From positions 248,001 through 312,000 of the forward strand of contig JALBUN010000013.1 in NCBI GenBank assembly GCA_025174535.1: DNA of 64,000 nucleotides, given 5' to 3'. The notes below the pieces were generated by a model, which was given only the letters and a program-made list of their open reading frames with translations, was not told the origin of the DNA and searched no databases. The position numbers and the translations under genes were made by a program. The stretch comes from Cantharellus purpuraceus (lineage: Eukaryota; Basidiomycota; Agaricomycetes; Cantharellales; Hydnaceae). Position 1 is the first letter of the stretch. Every line of letters starts with the position of its first letter. Positions 58,691-64,000 of the stretch are shown piece after piece.

Positions 58691-60240
58691 ACATACGTAC
58701 ATCCAACCCAAACACGCAGTAGCCTCAGAAAATTTGCAAAAGGGAGGCCCTATCTGGCAATCGACATGTGACAGAAAGGCGCGAAGGGCAGTTATCGATC
58801 ATTGCCGTGGGTGAGGATTTAATAAGAGAACCGAGTCGTGAAGCGAGATGGCAGGCAAGACGTGGCAGACATTGACTGTGTTCCTTGAAGCGACGGAATG
58901 TGAACGGCGACCACTCGGCAGCTTACTCTTGCCCCACTCACCGGCCAGGTATTTCAGGCAGGGCGCTAGCACCATTCGCCCTCTTTCCCACTCTCTTCTC
59001 CTTGTACGATGGTGGCACCGCTATGTATTCCTCGTCCTCGTCCTCGATGGGGACGCCATGCGTGTGCTGGCTTGAGCACTGGTGGTTCAAGAGTCCCCAG
59101 AGACCGACTGAGGCGAGTACAGAGCCAGAGCTATACCGCCCTTTTCCACTCCATCCTTCCGTGGCTTGACGTCCACATGAAGCATCGCCGTGATACGATT
59201 GTGGTTGATAACGCCGCTAGATAGGGCCCACGCACGATCGTGTATGTGTGCGTCCCCCACACGCGAGCTCATCAACCGGTGTTCACGGCCATGCTCCCTA
59301 TCGACACTCTCGCCACGCACCGTGCGAACGACCAGTGTCTGCTCGAGTGCAAATAGGCTTTTGCGTTGCCTGTATGTAAACCCGAGTGTACATCGAGTTT
59401 GTCGTCGTTATCGGGGCAGCGTACTAATGCCACGAGACGTGTGGGTGTCACACGCACGGACCACCCACCCTATCGAGTTGATTCGCGTGTCAAGGGCCAT
59501 CGTCCACGATCATGTTCAGTATCGGAACGTGCTTGTCCCAGCGGCGTTTTTATCTTGAGAAGCTCTGCGACGGTCGTGGCTGGTGTGCACAGTAAGAGAT
59601 ACAGTCCTTCAATGCACGTTTCATATTGCTGACCATTTAAATATGCTTATTCGTTTCATGGGCCATCGACAGCGTCGACAAAACTTTGATGAGAAGCGTC
59701 AGATATAAGCATGTATCAGTTCTTCATCGTGACAACACGTCAATTGAGATCTGGGAGGACATTGTCAAAACAAACATTCACCTGGACAGAGTGCACGGAC
59801 GACCAACATATGTCTTTCACTTGTTCAATCATCAAAGGAAGGAGGGCTTTTGCTTTGCTGACATTCCGAGTCCTCCTGAGTCAAGTTGCAGGCTATGGGG
59901 GATCGCAACGTCGGAGAGACCATGCCTTGACTGACTGACTTGACTGTCTGACTGTCTGACACTTGTGTCGTCTGCCCATCGATCGTCTGGAAAAGATTTG
60001 TCCCTAGATCGGGCGTAGATGGCATGCGTTATTCGTCTTCGTAGTCTTGAGCCATCGAGCTACACAGAATATGAATACCTTCTTATTAGTTGTTTTCGCG
60101 TCTCTCTTTTGCTCAACATGGTGAAACACTCACACCTTGCGTCAATCAGGTTTGCTCCACAGTCTCTTATACATAATCTCGTGCCCAATGGCTAGCGTAT
60201 CAAGTTAAGAAGACCGTCGTCATCTCCATCGCGTGTCCTT
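58691..60240. other. Intergenic with a TGAC microsatellite
   Basis: TGAC/TGTC tetramers lie at about 59928-59962. Short ORFs at 59190-59558 and 59686-59934 carry no recognised motif. Confidence 0.45.
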
Positions 60241-60970
60241 TTCCAGACTCGTAAGACTCACGATTTACACCCGACCTGCTCCCAGTTCCTCACTTGTATG
60301 GATACTATCATCAACTCAATCACAACTTCTGTCAAGACTTATTAGATCCGCACCTTGCATTCAAACCTCCAGTCTTGCACGCATGTCTGACAAGATGATC
60401 ACCGGCACAGCAGAGTCTTGTTGCGGATCCTCGAGCTACGCATACCGTCATCAACTCGATTGCATGGTCTGTCCAGACTTGTAAGACTCACAACTCGCAT
60501 CCAACTTCCCAATCCTTCACACGGGCGCATTCACATTGTTGATGTTCAGGCTACAAAGGTGGATAGTATCCTCAGCGGACAATCCTGTCTAAAACCGGAA
60601 GACTCACAGCTTGCGTCTAACGTCGTCCCCAGTCACGTCTACCCCCCACTGCCAGCAGAACGGAAAGGCGTGTTGGAGGCTGGGGGAAACTGGGAGAGAT
60701 GGGTGTTTGCAAGAGCCCACACCCATCTCCAGTTTCCGTATGAATCATTGGCACTTCAACTGACGGGGGGTGTGAATGCCTCAGTGGGCATGTCATTTCA
60801 GAGTTGTGAGACTTACGGCTCGTGCCCAACACCTCTAGTCCTGCAGACATACCTCCCGACCCAATGGCCTGCAGCACGTACTCTTATGATAATTGTTCTG
60901 GCTACAGAGGTTGATTATCTCAGTCCGCTATAGAATGAAGAGACTCACGACTTGCGTTCCAACATTCCTC
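60241..60970 (+). repeat. Degenerate dispersed repeats around an AGACTCAC..CTTGC motif
   Basis: Variants of (gt)aagactcac-nn-cttgc-n-tccaac occur near 60251, 60340, 60481, 60600, 60806 and 60947, each followed 15-25 bp later by a cc(c)agt/tcc(t) stretch. Spacing is irregular (about 90-205 bp). They may be remains of a decayed tandem array. Confidence 0.45.
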
Positions 60971-63900
60971 CCAGTACGCATCCGTGTCTCCACTCCACGA
61001 GAACAGGATGGGTGCCATCTTCATGTCTTCGCCGCCCCGGAAAAGGATCGCAGAGCGTGCTCGTCTCTTGAACATCCACGTACATGGGTTGTTAGTACGC
61101 TCTATCGTGGTTCATCTCTGGAGATGCGACACTCGCCGCTCCATCTCTGTCCTTCTCCGGTGCCAGTGTATGGGGAACCTCGTGTCAAATCGCCTCCGCC
61201 GTCGCCCTTATCCGCATCGTCGCCTTTGAAGGAGAAAAGGTAACTGGGCTGGTGTGTGTTGCAACCAAGGTTTCTGTCGCCGATGACCATCAGAGGGTAT
61301 ATCTAGCAGCGCATACAGTTTGACTTGGGTTAAGTGAACAAGCGACAAGTGAAGTCCCGGCGCAGGGGGGGAGGGGGCTTGGTTTCGAGCAGAACGACGG
61401 TGGGAGGTCGGGCGCCATGGTAGGGTCGCATGTCGTTCCCCCCGTCATTGGATATCGATCGTGCCACGGGGATGAAGGTTGGTTTCAAGCATACGCGCTG
61501 AGGAAGGAGAGCGGGGGTGTCGCTTGACCACGGAGTCGCTGGTATAACCGCCTGGCTGGATCTCCGAATTTCTCCGTGCCTCTCGGCCTTTCACAATTCG
61601 GTGTGTGCTGCCTAAGTGTTCTCTGTTATTGTTGCACTCTGCTGTTGATTCTGCCGCCGCAGATACATCTGTCTAACGCTCTTCGGTTCATGTCTTCTTC
61701 TTCCTCTTCCAGCTTCAAACCCACGGCCGGCACTCCGCTCCAGAATCTGGCCTTTCTAGCCAATGCTCACCGATCATTCTAGCAGAGGGAGCTGGCTCCA
61801 ATTGCATGCTCTCGTCCTTCCGGCCAACCCTCGCCTCGGCATCCAGAGTGGCAGGCGAAGACGCGGGGTGCTATGACCGCTTCTTGTCTATGAAATTTCT
61901 TCATCAAATTAACTGACATTGGGAACTGACAAGATCGATTCTGTATACGCGGTTCAAATTATTATTATTATTTGGCAGACATTTCTGATCGAGGTGTATT
62001 ATTTTCAGCAACGACAGCTGCAGCTGAGAAAACTTGCCTGCACGCTCTGGCCTACTACACTGCCTTACAACAAGGCTAGTTGGTCCCAGCCATTTCGAAG
62101 ACATCAGCATTTCAATATCGGGGTCTCTCTTGTCGTTCGCACACCGCTTTTCGGGCCTGTGGCCTTGGTGGTTCTATCAGTGCCAGTCTGGCTCTTTAAT
62201 CAGGAGTAGAAGCTTAAGTTTTGCATGTTCGGTGGTGTCCGTTCTTTATTGGCCTTGGGTACTCGACGATTTTGACGAATATTCGCAAGGAATGTCTGGG
62301 TGAATGGCTTCGTCCATGCCGGAGTGTTGGTACTAATATATTCCGTCGTATAATATTACTATTCTTCTAGTCAGAGGCAACGTCGCAAGACAAATACGAT
62401 GAATGCCCCTCCCACGACGCTTCGGTGCAACATCCTTTGACAACTCGAGCGCGACCCAAATGAGTTCGCAGTCATCTCATCAATACTCAACGTGTAGCAT
62501 CCAATCACTGTTTCGCTTGCGAACACGCGTGGACTTTAGAGATGATTTCCACACATTGTGTGTTGCCCGAGTAAATCGATGTTAGGCATGGTGTTGACAT
62601 GTACCTGTTTTATACACTAATATGTTAACAGCGAAGGAAATCACACCCTAGTGTGTCAGTCCGCCCATGATTGAATAATGCAAGGCGGTCAACACTAGGT
62701 ATCATATTGCATAACCCACACAGCCGCACGCGTAGCACTGTGTCCCTCTGGTAGGAGTGTCTTATTTTCCACTGCGGTTAATTTGCACGCGAGGTTAAAT
62801 CAGCTGTAAAGCTCAATCCGGAGCCACTTTATCCTGAAATGTCTACGTGAAGCATCAGAGTATCAGAGCATCGATCGTTGCAGCAGGGCATATTCGTACA
62901 TGCAGTGTTGATGTTATCCCCAAGACAATTCGTAGTGCTGTTCGGTGACAATGAGTTCAATTACCTGTCGCCTGAGGCTGGATGCATTCCGAAGCTGTAA
63001 CTTGCTAGTGGACCATTAGAATGACACTGAGATGTATAAAAATTACTCACTTAGGCTCAGGTGCCAACTGTAAATCAGGATAGGCAATTAACGGCACATT
63101 TTCGGATGGTTTTCATTAGGCCACAAGTCTCTTATTACAAGTATGGCCATGCAGTATTCTACGACATCTGTTCGCTTTACTTGGTACACAATATATCCAT
63201 TGCCACAATTGCAAGCCTCTACAGCACACGATAGTAGCAAACGGACACTAAAGTGAAGCCATTTAGCGAAAGGATGACCACCCTTCTGCATGAGGTTATT
63301 TCTGTACCCGAAACTGCACAGAAAAGAGACCGCTGGGGAAGACTGCCCTTTTCCAAAGCCATATACTTCTGGTCGTGTCGTTTTGAGTGTTTCTGTGACG
63401 TGGGGACGAAAATGCGTACATCCCTCGAAGCATAGAAATGGGGGTCCTCCACGAAAACATGATCCTTATGCTTTTCACAGAGGAGTCATAAGTCCATCAC
63501 TGCGCCATACTAGGCCATCCGTGTCTCAAGGTGTCAGCTCCCCAGGGGAGGAGAGGAGAAGTCGGAAGGAAGCCAGAGCTGTGGGTAAGAGTAGAGAGTA
63601 TCTCAGACGAGAGCTATCACGGGAGGCAGTGTAATCCGCTGCGATGGTGTGGTGTGTACTCTAAGAGGGGAGATGCTGGCGTGTTGCCCATCTTTCGGAG
63701 AGAATGCGAACGCATCGTAGTCTTTTTATGAACTGAGAGGCATATCGTATCATTATTAATCAATGGTGATGACCATGACCTCTCATTATAGTCCACGCTT
63801 TACTAGGGCAAGTGACCTCTTCCCGTGCATGCTTGATCCGCCAAAACGTGCAATTGAAACCATGCGTCTTCTATCTCAGAACAAGTGATACAAATGAACA

Positions 63901-64000
63901 ATTCGATACCATTGAACAATGCGAACATTATAGCCGGCTAGAGCATGTGTAAAGAGCCGGGTTGCGTTCGGGTTTTGAACCTGCTCTTACCACAACTCAG
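60971..64000. other. Right end of window, no supported gene
   Basis: Short ORFs only, for example 61576-61782 with a hydrophobic N-terminus and a poly-Ser tract (MSSSSSSSF). The plus-strand reading beyond 61782 is closed and no splice partner is evident. No RNA gene was recognised. Confidence 0.4.

Noticed and set aside
58030..60970. CRISPR-like array
   Set aside because: Repeat units are long, diverged and irregularly spaced, and the DNA is eukaryotic.

Overview
The window is nuclear DNA of a filamentous basidiomycete, most likely an Agaricomycete. Genes are split by many 45-65 bp GT-AG introns, and several families are typical of that class: a DUF6535 membrane protein, 90-aa Cys/His-rich proteins starting MC, tandem DUF2235 hydrolases, a GH25 lysozyme and a GH162-like glucanase. 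No bacterial, organellar or intact viral element was seen. Gene models were built by hand from reading frame, splice signals and comparison between paralogs inside the window. Every complete multi-exon model below sums to a whole number of codons.

Layout. 1-3.9 kb: retroelement-like remnant, a 32-bp tandem repeat and a WD40-like scrap. 4.0-7.0 kb (+): 989-aa DUF6535 protein. 8.7-13.5 kb (-): two tandem paralogs of a Ser/Pro-rich protein whose C-terminal zinc-binding region is spread over three exons; a GH162-like remnant lies between them. 16.0-17.3 kb (+), 21.6-22.8 kb (-) and 33.8-35.0 kb (+): three paralogs of an unrecognised family, called P here. 19.6 kb (-) and 36.8 kb (+): two 90-aa Cys-rich proteins, called Z, each about 1.7 kb downstream of a P gene on the same strand, so a P-Z pair occurs twice in opposite orientation. 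23.4-24.4 kb (-): GH25 lysozyme with an 8-nt microexon. 25.0-25.5 kb (+): orphan gene without a visible 5' end. 25.8-27.9 kb (-): GH162-like endo-beta-1,2-glucanase. 29.1-30.5 kb (-): Vps74/GOLPH3. 31.6-33.0 kb (+): AKR8-type aldo/keto reductase. 38.3-39.1 kb (+): unknown 241-aa protein. 41.6-42.9 kb (-): glucosamine-6-phosphate deaminase. 44.3-49.7 kb (-): two DUF2235 hydrolases with the same 15-exon plan. 50.4-53.4 kb (+): 923-aa Ser/Pro-rich disordered protein. 53.4-64 kb: gene-poor, with homopolymers, microsatellites, two tandem duplications of about 360 bp and degenerate repeats.

There is no evident pathway or biosynthetic cluster. Core genes (Vps74, NagB, AKR) are interspersed with duplicated, fast-evolving orphan families. 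Local duplication is the main theme: the zinc-protein pair, the DUF2235 pair, P-Z twice, GH162 plus a remnant, and noncoding tandem blocks. The second theme is exon architecture that standard gene finders are likely to miss: 4-, 8-, 13- and 14-nt coding exons, frame-required GC-AG introns, stop-free introns of length 3n, and introns whose retention gives an immediate Trp-stop.
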